Shown piece by piece: positions 1-7,530 of a DNA stretch of 15,470 nucleotides. Position 1 is the stretch's first letter. Each line of letters starts with the position of its first letter. Source of the DNA: Chloroflexota bacterium (GTDB lineage: Bacteria > Chloroflexota > Anaerolineae > 4572-78 > J111); contig RFJF01000011.1 in assembly GCA_003695455.1 (NCBI GenBank), forward strand, positions 1-15,470, in the 5' to 3' direction. A program made the position numbers and the translations under genes. Under the pieces are notes generated by a model. The model made no database searches, was not told the DNA's origin, and worked only from the letters and a program-made list of their open reading frames with translations.

Positions 1-854
1 AAGGCGTCGGCTTTGATGCTTTGGTGGCGCTCTGCCGGCAGGTGGTTCAATTGCCAGTGGTGGTCGGCGGCCCTGAGCGCCGGCCCGGCCAGATCAACGG
101 TTGTTACGTGCGGTGCGCCGCCCAGTCCGGCCATCACCGAAAAGCCGCCGGTGTAGCCAAAAACATTGAGCGTATCCAGCCCGGCGGCAATGCGACCAAT
201 TTGCTGCCGGTTGTCTCGCTGGTCCAGAAAAAAGCCGGTTTTTTGGCCGTGAACCAAATCAACAGTAAAGTGAACGCCGTTTTCCAGAAACGGAACCGGC
301 GCGGCGGGCACGCTACCCACCAGCGCCCGGCTGCCGCCTACTTTGCGGGATTGGGCCTTTTGATACACCCGTCGCAAATTCAGTTGATGCGCCACCCAGC
401 GCCCAATGGCGGTGGCGTTCCAAAATGCGGTGGGGGCAGTGCCATCCAACTGAATGACGGCGCTGTCGCCGTACACATCGCAGACCAGGCCGGGCAGGCC
501 ATCGCCTTCGCCGTTGAACAGCCGGTATCCGGTGGTCTCGGAACCGAACAGCATTTGCCGCAACCCCAGCGCGCGGGTCATGCGGCGTTCGGCCCATTCA
601 TTTGAGAGGGGTTGGTCGGGTTGGGTGGTGCATACCCTGAATGCCAGCGGGCCGGTACCGCTGTAAAAGCCGCGGGCAATCGGCGCGCCTTTTTTGTTGT
701 CCAGCAAAATGGCGTGCGTGCCGGGCGGCGCGGGCGGGCAATCGCGCAGGGCATCGGCAAAGACCCAGGGGTGACCGCGCTTGATGTTGCGGGTCAGATT
801 TCGGGCCAACCGCAGCGTGATGGGTTTATTTTGCGGGAGCTTGAGCAGCGACAT
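1..854 (-). CDS. rlmI: Class I SAM-dependent rRNA methyltransferase, RlmI type (partial, C-terminus off the left edge)
   Basis: The reverse strand reads as one open frame of 284 codons from an ATG at 854 to the window edge. Members of this family (E. coli RlmI) transfer a methyl group from SAM to C5 of a cytosine in 23S rRNA, acting on ribosomal RNA in the cytoplasm. Seen here: an N-terminal PUA-like part containing RGHPWVFADAL (about residues 26-36), the family signature RLFNGEGDGLPGLVCDVYG (about residues 112-130), a segment reading HGQKTGFFLDQRDNR, and SAM-binding motif I as NVFGYTGGFSV followed by an acidic loop (VTTVDL). The full protein is usually about 390-400 residues, so roughly the last third, with the catalytic Cys motifs, lies outside the window. 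Only a weak Shine-Dalgarno precedes the ATG, and a -10-like box lies 7 bp upstream, so the mRNA may be leaderless. Family assignment is firm. The exact target base is inferred from E. coli. Confidence 0.93.
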   Translation of the reverse strand, partial: MSLLKLPQNKPITLRLARNLTRNIKRGHPWVFADALRDCPPAPPGTHAILLDNKKGAPIARGFYSGTGPLAFRVCTTQPDQPLSNEWAERRMTRALGLRQMLFGSETTGYRLFNGEGDGLPGLVCDVYGDSAVIQLDGTAPTAFWNATAIGRWVAHQLNLRRVYQKAQSRKVGGSRALVGSVPAAPVPFLENGVHFTVDLVHGQKTGFFLDQRDNRQQIGRIAAGLDTLNVFGYTGGFSVMAGLGGAPHVTTVDLAGPALRAADHHWQLNHLPAERHQSIKADA

Positions 855-860
855 GGGCTA

Positions 861-866
861 ATCATA
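861..866 (-). promoter_or_regulatory. Candidate -10 box for the rRNA methyltransferase (near-leaderless)
   Basis: Read on the minus strand, TATGAT lies 6 bp before the ATG at 854, and a weak TTCTGA lies 17 bp further upstream as a possible -35. A start site 7 bp downstream of the -10 would fall on the A of the start codon, giving a leaderless transcript. The -35 is poor, so this is only a candidate. Confidence 0.3.
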
Positions 867-961
867 ACCCAGCAGACCGCAATTCAGAAATCCGGGCGTG
901 ATTCATTTGTGCAATGCGTCATTCGCCAAATATACCGGGTAAGTGAGATTCCCGAATCAAC

Positions 962-990
962 TTGACGTAACAATTCAGGTATGATATTAT
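962..990 (+). promoter_or_regulatory. Sigma70-type promoter for the LysM lipoprotein gene
   Basis: TTGACG (962-967) and TATTAT (985-990) are separated by exactly 17 bp, close to the TTGACA/TATAAT consensus. The expected start site near 996-998 leaves a leader of about 55 nt before the ATG at 1054. A perfect small palindrome (GATTC-CC-GAATC, 947-958) ends 3 bp upstream of the -35 and could be an operator. The 855-1053 spacer is otherwise without recognisable features. Confidence 0.7.
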
Positions 991-1039
991 GTAACGTAAT
1001 CAGGCTTTATGTCTACTTACCGATATTATAAAAACCTGC

Positions 1040-1046
1040 GGAGGAG
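1040..1046 (+). promoter_or_regulatory. Shine-Dalgarno that fixes the LysM lipoprotein start
   Basis: GGAGGAG stands 7 nt before the ATG at 1054. The frame is open upstream to an ATG at 1009, but that codon has no ribosome-binding site and would place 15 extra charged or polar residues before the lipoprotein signal. The start at 1054 is therefore preferred. Confidence 0.85.
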
Positions 1047-1053
1047 CCCGATA

Positions 1054-2337
1054 ATGCACAAAACTCCAAAATTTCTCACCTTACTAATCTTCCTGCTTCC
1101 GGGCGTTATTCTGGCCGGCTGCTCGCTGCAACGGCCCGATAACAGCGCCGAACCCAGCCCCATGTCTGACCTGCCTCCCACGCTGGCTCCACTGGGCGCA
1201 GAAACAGAAATGCTGGGCGACACATCCGCAGAGCCAACGGTGATTAATGTACAGCCCACAGCCACCAATTCTACCTTTGCCGCCGGGCAAGGCGCTACAG
1301 ATGCCGGCGAGAAAGTGGCGCCCACCACCAACCCGTCGAGCGTGCAGCAAGGCGATGCGGTGAGCGTTGATTCTGCGCAGGAAATTGCCACTGCTACCGA
1401 AGGTTCTGTGCCCTCTGCAGAAGAAGCAGCAGTGGAACAGAGCGCTTCGCAGCAAGCGATTGTAGTAGACGCGTCTGAAAATCTGCCGCTGGGCGGGCCG
1501 GTAGCCGCCAACCCGCCGGCCGGCGTCACCGACAGTTACACCCCCGGTTTTGGCGAAACACCCTACATGGTTCAACCCGGAGATACGTTGTTCAGCATTG
1601 CCATGCGCTACGGCACCACCGTTGAGTCTCTGGTTTACGCCAACGGTCTCACCAGCGAAGTGATAAACATTGGGCAAATGCTCACCATTCCTGCCGGAAA
1701 CACTGCGCCCGCCGACCAGGGGTACGGCCAGCAGCCGTATGTGCAGCAGCAGCCCAATGCCCAGCCGTACCAGCAGCCGCAGCCGTACGTTCCCAGCGCC
1801 GGCGATGCCTACCACATGGTTGCCCCCGGCGATACGCTGTTTAGCATTGCCTTGCGCTACGGCACCACAGTGGATGCCCTGGCCGCTGCCAATGGCTTGA
1901 GTTACCCCTACGTCATCTCAATTGGGCAGCAATTGGTTGTTCCCGGCGGGCAGGCCAACAATGCCTATGGCGGATACGCCCAGCAGCCATACGGCCAGCA
2001 GTTCGAGCAGCCGCAGCCGTATGCGCAGCAACAACCCTACGGCCAGCAGTTCGACCAACAACAGCCGTACGCGCAGCAACCCTACGGCCAGCAGTTCGAC
2101 CAACAGCAGCCGTATGCCCAGCAACAACCGGGTGGCAGTGGCTACGGTTACTACCCGCAACAGGATAACAACGTTTACGCGGCTCCCGGCGGTGCGGGGA
2201 CGCACACCGTGGCCCCCGGCGAAACGCTCTACTCCATTGCCTTGCGCTACGGCACCTCTGCCGAGGCCATTGCCGGGGCCAACGGTCTGTACGACCCCAA
2301 CCAGATTTACGTGGGGCAGGTGCTCTACCTTCCGTAA
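1054..2337 (+). CDS. Lipoprotein with three LysM domains and Q/P/Y-rich linkers
   Basis: The 427-residue product starts with a short basic stretch, a hydrophobic core and a lipobox (VILAGC, Cys at about residue 22), so it should be lipidated and held on the outer face of the membrane. A low-complexity Ser/Ala/Glu/Thr-rich spacer (about 23-165) follows. Three LysM modules then occur at about 171-213, 254-297 and 384-427, each with the pattern (M/T)V.PG(D/E)TL(F/Y)SIA.RYGT and ending in a (I/V/L)P pair. LysM modules bind GlcNAc-containing polymers such as peptidoglycan. The linkers are rich in Q, P and Y, and the second holds three near-identical 15-residue units. No catalytic domain is present, so it probably anchors or scaffolds at the cell wall rather than cutting it. 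It is monocistronic: its own promoter lies upstream and a strong terminator downstream. Confidence 0.9.
   Translation: MHKTPKFLTLLIFLLPGVILAGCSLQRPDNSAEPSPMSDLPPTLAPLGAETEMLGDTSAEPTVINVQPTATNSTFAAGQGATDAGEKVAPTTNPSSVQQGDAVSVDSAQEIATATEGSVPSAEEAAVEQSASQQAIVVDASENLPLGGPVAANPPAGVTDSYTPGFGETPYMVQPGDTLFSIAMRYGTTVESLVYANGLTSEVINIGQMLTIPAGNTAPADQGYGQQPYVQQQPNAQPYQQPQPYVPSAGDAYHMVAPGDTLFSIALRYGTTVDALAAANGLSYPYVISIGQQLVVPGGQANNAYGGYAQQPYGQQFEQPQPYAQQQPYGQQFDQQQPYAQQPYGQQFDQQQPYAQQQPGGSGYGYYPQQDNNVYAAPGGAGTHTVAPGETLYSIALRYGTSAEAIAGANGLYDPNQIYVGQVLYLP
1984..2121 (+). repeat. In-frame 45-bp tandem repeats encoding QPYGQQF(D/E)Q units
   Basis: Three units start near 1984, 2032 and 2077. Units two and three are 45 bp and nearly identical; the first is more diverged and is followed by one extra codon. 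Each encodes QPYGQQF(D/E)Q(Q/P)QPYAQ. The repeats lie in the linker between LysM domains two and three. Such in-frame arrays can expand or shrink by replication slippage without breaking the frame. Confidence 0.85.
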
Positions 2338-2390
2338 GCCGTAAACAGCGGCCGTATTTCAAACTGCCAATGCGGTAATTTAAAAATGCA

Positions 2391-2421
2391 GGGGGACGTT
2401 CAATCGAACGTCCCCCTTTTT
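2391..2421 (+). terminator. Rho-independent terminator after the LysM gene
   Basis: A perfect 11-bp stem (GGGGGACGTTC with GAACGTCCCCC), an AATC loop and a run of five T form a textbook intrinsic terminator 54 bp after the stop codon. On the opposite strand the stem is followed by TGCATTTTTAAA, so it may also end the convergent FIST transcript, which stops at 2451. It occupies most of the 2338-2450 spacer. Confidence 0.92.
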
Positions 2422-2450
2422 GTTCAGCAAAATTAACAAATACGTTGATG

Positions 2451-3653
2451 TTACGCAGGCGGCTCCGGCGCGGCAGGCCTGAACAGCACCATACTGGCCG
2501 TGTGCCCGTGCAAAAAGTTGGTGTTGCCAATTGGCCCGATTTCTCCGGCGCAAAAGAAACCGGCCATGCTGATGTTGCCCACAATTTTCTGAATGGTTGA
2601 AATATCGCCGTTGGGGTGGTCGTACAGATGGGTGCCCCGCCCGTTGCAGGTAAACAGCAGCCCGCCGCCGGGGGCATCAAAAAAGAGCTGCGGGGCCAGC
2701 ATCATTTCCAAATCTTCGGTGGCCGTCGAAGCGTCTCGCAGATGAAACTGAACCGTTTCATCATTCTCAAAATAGTCACCCACCACCAGCGCCCCGCTTT
2801 GCTGGTCAATACCCATAACACCGCGGATTAGAAAATCGCCGCGGCCCAGCACGTTGTCCGGCGCTGTGGCAATGGCCCGGCCAATAAACACGCCGCGTTG
2901 CAGCAAGTCGCGGTCGGTTTCTGAAAGATTTTGGTACAAATCCTGTAAATGAACCAGCGGAGATTCTTCTGCAAGGCTGTAGATAAGATTTTTGTGGGCG
3001 CGGGTTACGGTGAGCGGTTGCCCCACCGGCCGGCACCCCTGCGAGACAATCACGTCCACGTCTACCGGCCCGGCAACGGCCACGCCCACGGCGCCGCTGG
3101 TCAGTACCTGATTGTTAAAAAAGAGCACATTTCCGCCGGGCCGCACCGCACCGCTGGCCAGGCCGCCCACCGTGGGCAAACCGGGGTGAAACCGGTTAAA
3201 CGATGCCAGCAGTTTGTCAATAGGGGTGGTGAATGGTTCGGCCAGCAGCAGAAACAGCCGCGTTTCCGGCGGGGTGCTAACCTGCGTTTGAAAGGTGTTG
3301 GCATCGGCCAGCAACCGCTCCCAATTGGCCGGGCGCAGTGCAAACGGAGCCAGCTCAACATCCGGCAAACATGCGGCCACCACCGAAACAGCCACCGATT
3401 GCTCAATTTCCCGGTCGCGGCCAATCACACCCTCGGCGGTGTTGCCCAGCATCACCCGCGGCGAAAGCTCGTTGTTGAGAATTTGCGACAACCGGGTTGC
3501 CGTTGTTCTGAAATGGGGCGATACAAACACCAGTAGCAAATCAACCGGATGGTCATCCATTTGGGCTGCAATTTGGGCCACAAGCTGGCGGCCGGCTGTT
3601 TCTACTTGCGGCTCGGTGGTCAGCGCCGAGGCAAAACGCATGGCATATTTCAT
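2451..3653 (-). CDS. FIST-domain (FIST_N/FIST_C) sensory protein
   Basis: The 400-residue protein has the two-part FIST architecture with nothing fused to it. The FIST_N half (about 20-205) includes GNTAEGVIG (70-78) and a GGLASG-type turn. The FIST_C half (about 215-390) includes TCNGRG (335-340) and the hallmark GFFCAGEIGP (365-374), followed by NFLHGHTASMVLF. FIST is described as an extracytoplasmic or cytoplasmic ligand-binding domain, proposed to sense small molecules such as amino acids, and is often fused to kinases, chemoreceptors or cyclic-di-GMP enzymes. This copy has no signal peptide, membrane segment or output domain, so it should be cytoplasmic. It is transcribed divergently from a kinase operon across 120 bp, which suggests it feeds that pathway (inference). 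The ATG at 3653 is chosen for its AAGGAG; the frame is open further upstream but runs into the kinase gene. Confidence 0.9.
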   Translation of the reverse strand: MKYAMRFASALTTEPQVETAGRQLVAQIAAQMDDHPVDLLLVFVSPHFRTTATRLSQILNNELSPRVMLGNTAEGVIGRDREIEQSVAVSVVAACLPDVELAPFALRPANWERLLADANTFQTQVSTPPETRLFLLLAEPFTTPIDKLLASFNRFHPGLPTVGGLASGAVRPGGNVLFFNNQVLTSGAVGVAVAGPVDVDVIVSQGCRPVGQPLTVTRAHKNLIYSLAEESPLVHLQDLYQNLSETDRDLLQRGVFIGRAIATAPDNVLGRGDFLIRGVMGIDQQSGALVVGDYFENDETVQFHLRDASTATEDLEMMLAPQLFFDAPGGGLLFTCNGRGTHLYDHPNGDISTIQKIVGNISMAGFFCAGEIGPIGNTNFLHGHTASMVLFRPAAPEPPA

Positions 3654-3661
3654 AAGCAACG

Positions 3662-3667
3662 CTCCTT
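3662..3667 (-). promoter_or_regulatory. Shine-Dalgarno that fixes the FIST gene start
   Basis: AAGGAG on the minus strand lies 8 nt before the ATG at 3653. It rules out the much longer reading that would extend through the divergent kinase gene. Confidence 0.85.
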
Positions 3668-3674
3668 GCCCGGA

Positions 3675-3680
3675 ATCATA
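3675..3680 (-). promoter_or_regulatory. Candidate -10 box for the FIST gene
   Basis: TATGAT on the minus strand lies 21 bp before the ATG, giving a very short leader that just includes the AAGGAG. No convincing -35 is seen 16-18 bp upstream, so the true promoter may lie elsewhere in the 120-bp divergent region. Confidence 0.3.
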
Positions 3681-3709
3681 CCACAAAACCGGACAATGGC
3701 GAAGAAACG

Positions 3710-3736
3710 TTGAAAAATAGCAAAATATGTTATAAT
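3710..3736 (+). promoter_or_regulatory. Promoter of the kinase-regulator operon
   Basis: A perfect TATAAT (3731-3736) is preceded by TTGAAA (3710-3715), with a short 15-bp spacer. The expected start near 3743 gives a leader of about 30 nt. The perfect -10 makes the site credible; the short spacing may mean weak basal activity or dependence on an activator. Confidence 0.6.
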
Positions 3737-3773
3737 AGGCGTATGTGCCGCACACCCAAAAAGCGAGGCAACA

Positions 3774-5966
3774 TTGGCAAATCCGCTCGAACGCATACCG
3801 CAGATTAGCAACATAATTCAACAAATTGCAAATGAAACTGACCTGGACGCCGCCCTGCGAACAACAGCCACGCTGGTGCGGCAAACATTTGGTTACCCCT
3901 CTGTGGCGCTGTTTCTGGTTAATGAACCACGATTGGTGCTCAAGGCGGTGGCCGGGGGGGCGTTTCCAAGCCGGTACGTCCAGCCCCTCAAGGCCGGACT
4001 GGCCGGCTGGGCGGCCAGCCACAATGAAACTGTCATTGTAAACGACGTAACGCAGGATGACCGCTACATTTCCGGCGGCGGCCTTGATCCAACCGGAACC
4101 GAGGTTTGCCTGCCCCTTGCCGTTGCCCAACAGGCCCTGGGTGTGCTGGATATTAAATTTCCCCAACCCAACGCGTTTGATTCTGCCGACGTGCCGGCGC
4201 TGGAAATGCTGGCCAACACGCTGGCTATTGTTATTAACGCCGCCCGCAACCGGGCAGAATTGCAGAAGCAGGTGGCGGCTCAGGCCGCGGAAATTGAGCA
4301 ACTGAACCGGGATGTTGAGCTGTTCCGCAACGTCGTCGTCTCGGTCAGCGCCCATATTTACGTAACAGAGGTCACTGAAGACGGCGACCTGATTAACCAC
4401 TACATAGCCCCCAACGTTGAAGCCCTTACCGGGTATCCGCACCAAAACTTCATTACCGACTGGAGTTTTTGGCCCAACACCGTCATTTACCCCGAAGACC
4501 GCCGCCGGGCGGCGGCCCAGTCTGGCTGGCTCAAACGCGGCAAAAACAGCACCGTAGAATACCGGATGGTGCGCGCCGACGGCGAAATTATCTGGGTACG
4601 CGACAGCGGCCGGGTGGTGGATTTTGGCAATGGTAAAATGATTTACGGCGTGGTCAGCGACATCACGGACCGCAAAAACGCCGAACAGGCGCTCGAGGAG
4701 GAACGGGCGCTGCTGGCGGAGCGGGTGGCAGAACGCACCAGCGAACTGAGCGCCGCCAACGCCAAACTGGCCCGCGCCGCCCGGCTCAAAGATGAATTTT
4801 TAGCCAACATGAGCCACGAACTTCGCACCCCGCTGAACGCCATTCTGGGGATGGCAGAGGTGCTGCAAAGCGGCGTGTACGGCGAACTCAACGCCGAGCA
4901 GAAGAACGCCGCCCACCACATTGAAGAAAGCGGCACCCACCTGCTGGCCCTCATTACCGATATTTTGGACCTCTCCAAAATTGGCGCGGAAAAACTGGAA
5001 CTGGACATCACCCCGGTTTATATTGATTACGTCTGCGAAGCCAGCCTGCGCATGATCCAGCAGGTTGCCAAAAAGAAGCAAATCAAAGTTACCTCTCGCT
5101 TTGATGAACGGGTCAAAACCATTCGGGCCGACCAGCGCCGGCTCAAGCAAATTCTGGTCAATCTGCTCAGCAACGCCGTGAAATTTACGCCCGAAGGGGG
5201 GCAGGTGGGGCTGTACGTGCAGGGTGATACCGAGCACGAAGTGGTTCGGTTTATTGTGTGGGATACCGGCATTGGCATTGCCGAGGAGGATTTTTCTCAA
5301 TTATTCAAGCCATTTGTGCAACTGGACAGCAAGCTTTCTCGCCAGCACGAAGGCTCCGGGCTGGGGCTTTCGCTGGTGGCGCGGCTGGCCGAGATGCACG
5401 GCGGCGGCATCTCTGTAGAGAGCGAGCCGGGCGAAGGCAGCCGCTTCACGGTATCGCTGCCGTGGCAGGAAGAGCCAGACGCCGAAGACGGCGCGGCGCC
5501 GGCAAACTACCCCCCCCTCTCAGAAATCTCCGCAGAAAATTCAGCGGCCGGCATCGCTGCTGCCAACCCGCAAACTGTGCTGCTGGCCGAAGACAACGAA
5601 GCCAACGTCATCACCCTCACCGAATTTTTAAAGGGGCTGGATTATCGGGTGCTGGTAGCCAGAAACGGCAACGAGGCTGTATTGCGGGCCATTGAAGAAC
5701 GGCCGGATATTATTTTGATGGATATTCAGATGCCCGGCATTGACGGGCTGGAAGCCACCCGCCAAATCCGCGCCGCCGACGGGGCGGCAGACCTGCCCAT
5801 AATTGCCCTCACCGCGCTGGCCATGCCCGGCGACCGCGAGCGCTGCCTGGCCGCCGGCGCCAATGATTACCTCAGCAAACCGGTCAGTCTCAGAAAACTG
5901 GTGGCCGCCATCTCGGCCCAACTGAACAGCACCGGCAAACCGGCAGAAGAACCCTCTCATGGATAA
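3774..5966 (+). CDS. Hybrid sensor histidine kinase: GAF-PAS-HisKA-HATPase-receiver
   Basis: The 730-residue soluble kinase has no membrane segment. Domains in order: GAF (about 15-157); a short coiled coil (160-185); PAS (about 186-300, ending YGVVSDITDRKNAE); a second coiled coil (303-338); HisKA with NMSHELRTPLNAIL (phospho-acceptor His348); HATPase_c with N-box LLSNAVKF (Asn467), G1 DTGIG and G2 GSGLGLSL; a linker; and a C-terminal receiver with acidic pair E606/D607, phospho-acceptor Asp650 (LMDIQMPG) and Lys702 (LSKP). It should sense an internal signal, autophosphorylate His348 and pass phosphate to Asp650. No HPt domain is present to continue a classical relay. The start is TTG at 3774, preceded by GAGG (3765-3768); there is no in-frame ATG until residue 144, inside the GAF domain. 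It overlaps the next gene by 8 bp (the ATG lies within CTCATGGATAA), which implies translational coupling. Confidence 0.92.
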   Translation: MANPLERIPQISNIIQQIANETDLDAALRTTATLVRQTFGYPSVALFLVNEPRLVLKAVAGGAFPSRYVQPLKAGLAGWAASHNETVIVNDVTQDDRYISGGGLDPTGTEVCLPLAVAQQALGVLDIKFPQPNAFDSADVPALEMLANTLAIVINAARNRAELQKQVAAQAAEIEQLNRDVELFRNVVVSVSAHIYVTEVTEDGDLINHYIAPNVEALTGYPHQNFITDWSFWPNTVIYPEDRRRAAAQSGWLKRGKNSTVEYRMVRADGEIIWVRDSGRVVDFGNGKMIYGVVSDITDRKNAEQALEEERALLAERVAERTSELSAANAKLARAARLKDEFLANMSHELRTPLNAILGMAEVLQSGVYGELNAEQKNAAHHIEESGTHLLALITDILDLSKIGAEKLELDITPVYIDYVCEASLRMIQQVAKKKQIKVTSRFDERVKTIRADQRRLKQILVNLLSNAVKFTPEGGQVGLYVQGDTEHEVVRFIVWDTGIGIAEEDFSQLFKPFVQLDSKLSRQHEGSGLGLSLVARLAEMHGGGISVESEPGEGSRFTVSLPWQEEPDAEDGAAPANYPPLSEISAENSAAGIAAANPQTVLLAEDNEANVITLTEFLKGLDYRVLVARNGNEAVLRAIEERPDIILMDIQMPGIDGLEATRQIRAADGAADLPIIALTALAMPGDRERCLAAGANDYLSKPVSLRKLVAAISAQLNSTGKPAEEPSHG

Positions 5967-7488
5967 CCCCGGCACGGTACTCATTGTTGATGACCAAATC
6001 AGCGCCAGAGAGGTGCTGACTGGGTTGCTGATTGGTGAAAACTACAACCTGGTTTTTGCCGAGAACGGCCACGAGGCACTGCAAAAAGCCGCCAAACTTT
6101 TGCCGGATGCAATACTACTGGATGTGATGATGCCCGGCATGGACGGATTTGAAGTGTGCCGCCGCCTGCGTGCCGACGAGAAACTGGCCGAAACGCCGAT
6201 TTTGATGGTCACATCGCTGGATGACCGCGACTCGCGGTTGCAGGGGCTTGAAGCCGGCGCCGACGATTTTATTGCCAAACCGTTTAACCGCGCCGAACTG
6301 CGGGCCAGAGTGCGAACGGTGACCCGCCTGAACATACACCGGCGGCTGCGCGCGCAGGAATTGCAGGCCGAGCGGGACCGCACCCAGGCAATTTTAGAGG
6401 CGCTGGGTGAAGCGGTGGTTGTTACCGATGCCAACGGTGTGATTGAATATATGAATCCGGCGGCGGCCCACCTGACCGGTTACCGGCTCAGCGAAGCGCG
6501 GGGGCAAAGCTGGCAAATCTGGCAGAGCGCAGAAGCACAGGCAGATTTGTACGCCGAAATAATTGATGTGGTGCGGGCCGGAAAAACCTGGCGCGGCGAA
6601 GTGACCCATCGCCGCAAAGACGGCCACTTGTACGATGCCTCGCTGACTGTGGCCCCGTTGTTTGCCCCGGATGCTCAAACTGTCCCCGCAGGATTTGTAA
6701 GCGTGCAGCGCGATATTTCGCCGTTGAAACAGGCCGAGCGTTCCAAAAACGAATTTGTGTCTAACGTTTCGCACGAACTCCGCACGCCGCTGTCGGTTAT
6801 CACCCTGCTCAGCGACAACCTGGAATCGTTGTACGACCGCCTGCCGGATGAACGCCGGCTCAAAATGATTCGTGATATTCAAAAACACACCCAGGTGCTG
6901 AATGATTTGATTGGCGACGTGCTGGAAATTTCGCGGATTGACAGCGGCCGCATTTCAATGGAGCGCAGCCGGCTGGATTTGAGCAAGCTGGTTCGCGAGC
7001 AAACCCGCGAGTTATCGCCGCTGGTGCAGCAAAAGCTGCAAACTTTGCAAGTGCTGGGCCGCGGGCAACTTCCGGTAAACGGCCATTCTGCCCAACTCAA
7101 GCAGGTTATCAGAAACCTGCTGACCAATGCCATCAAATACACGCCGGACGGAGGGCAAATTATTTGCCAGTTCCGGGCGCTCATGGCGCCGGCGCCGGCA
7201 ACCGATGAGTGGCCCGGCTGCGACCGGCTTGCGCCGGGGCCGTGGGTGGCGCTGCGCGTGTCTGACACCGGCGTGGGCATTGCCCCCGAACATATTGACC
7301 ATTTGTTTGAGCGATTTTATCGTGTACAATCTGAGCAGAAAATACGGGGAACCGGGTTGGGGCTGTCTATTGCACGGGAGCTGGTAGAATTGCACGGCGG
7401 CACAATCGCCGTTCATTCTGTGCCGGGCCACGGCAGTACGTTTGCTGTGTATCTGCCCCCGGCCAACCCGGAAGCGGTTTTGGGCTAA
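5959..7488 (+). CDS. Receiver-PAS-histidine kinase
   Basis: The 509-residue soluble protein begins with a receiver (about 5-122: D11/D12, phospho-acceptor Asp55 in LLDVMMPGMDG, Lys107 in AKPFNR). A coiled coil, a PAS domain (about 140-255, ending VSVQRDISPLKQAE), HisKA with NVSHELRTPLSVI (His272) and HATPase_c (N-box LLTNAIKY with Asn390, G1 DTGVG, G2 GTGLGLSI) follow. An extra loop of about 20 residues rich in Ala, Pro and Trp separates the N-box from G1. A receiver placed before a kinase suggests that phosphorylation of Asp55 controls the kinase activity, so this protein can take input from another kinase, plausibly the overlapping upstream one. Its receiver is about two thirds identical by eye to that of the kinase gene at 11109. 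The next gene follows after 42 bp, consistent with one operon. Confidence 0.92.
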   Translation: MDNPGTVLIVDDQISAREVLTGLLIGENYNLVFAENGHEALQKAAKLLPDAILLDVMMPGMDGFEVCRRLRADEKLAETPILMVTSLDDRDSRLQGLEAGADDFIAKPFNRAELRARVRTVTRLNIHRRLRAQELQAERDRTQAILEALGEAVVVTDANGVIEYMNPAAAHLTGYRLSEARGQSWQIWQSAEAQADLYAEIIDVVRAGKTWRGEVTHRRKDGHLYDASLTVAPLFAPDAQTVPAGFVSVQRDISPLKQAERSKNEFVSNVSHELRTPLSVITLLSDNLESLYDRLPDERRLKMIRDIQKHTQVLNDLIGDVLEISRIDSGRISMERSRLDLSKLVREQTRELSPLVQQKLQTLQVLGRGQLPVNGHSAQLKQVIRNLLTNAIKYTPDGGQIICQFRALMAPAPATDEWPGCDRLAPGPWVALRVSDTGVGIAPEHIDHLFERFYRVQSEQKIRGTGLGLSIARELVELHGGTIAVHSVPGHGSTFAVYLPPANPEAVLG

Positions 7489-7530
7489 CCCGATTCAACG
7501 CGCTGCAATATCTGTTATGAGGACACGCTG

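Noticed and set aside
21..965. Long plus-strand open frames across the first kilobase
   Set aside because: They encode no recognisable sequence and lie opposite a minus-strand frame with clear RlmI-family motifs.
1009..1053. Upstream ATG for the LysM lipoprotein
   Set aside because: It has no ribosome-binding site and would bury the lipoprotein signal behind 15 polar residues.
1084..1815. A 243-codon minus-strand frame opposite the LysM gene
   Set aside because: It is a shadow of the lipoprotein gene: it has a Gly/Arg/Val-biased composition, no family motif, and the plus strand has a promoter, Shine-Dalgarno, lipobox and LysM domains.
2451..4445. Extended 664-residue version of the FIST protein
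   Set aside because: The extra 264 residues lie antisense to the GAF and PAS part of the kinase and look random; AAGGAG supports the ATG at 3653.
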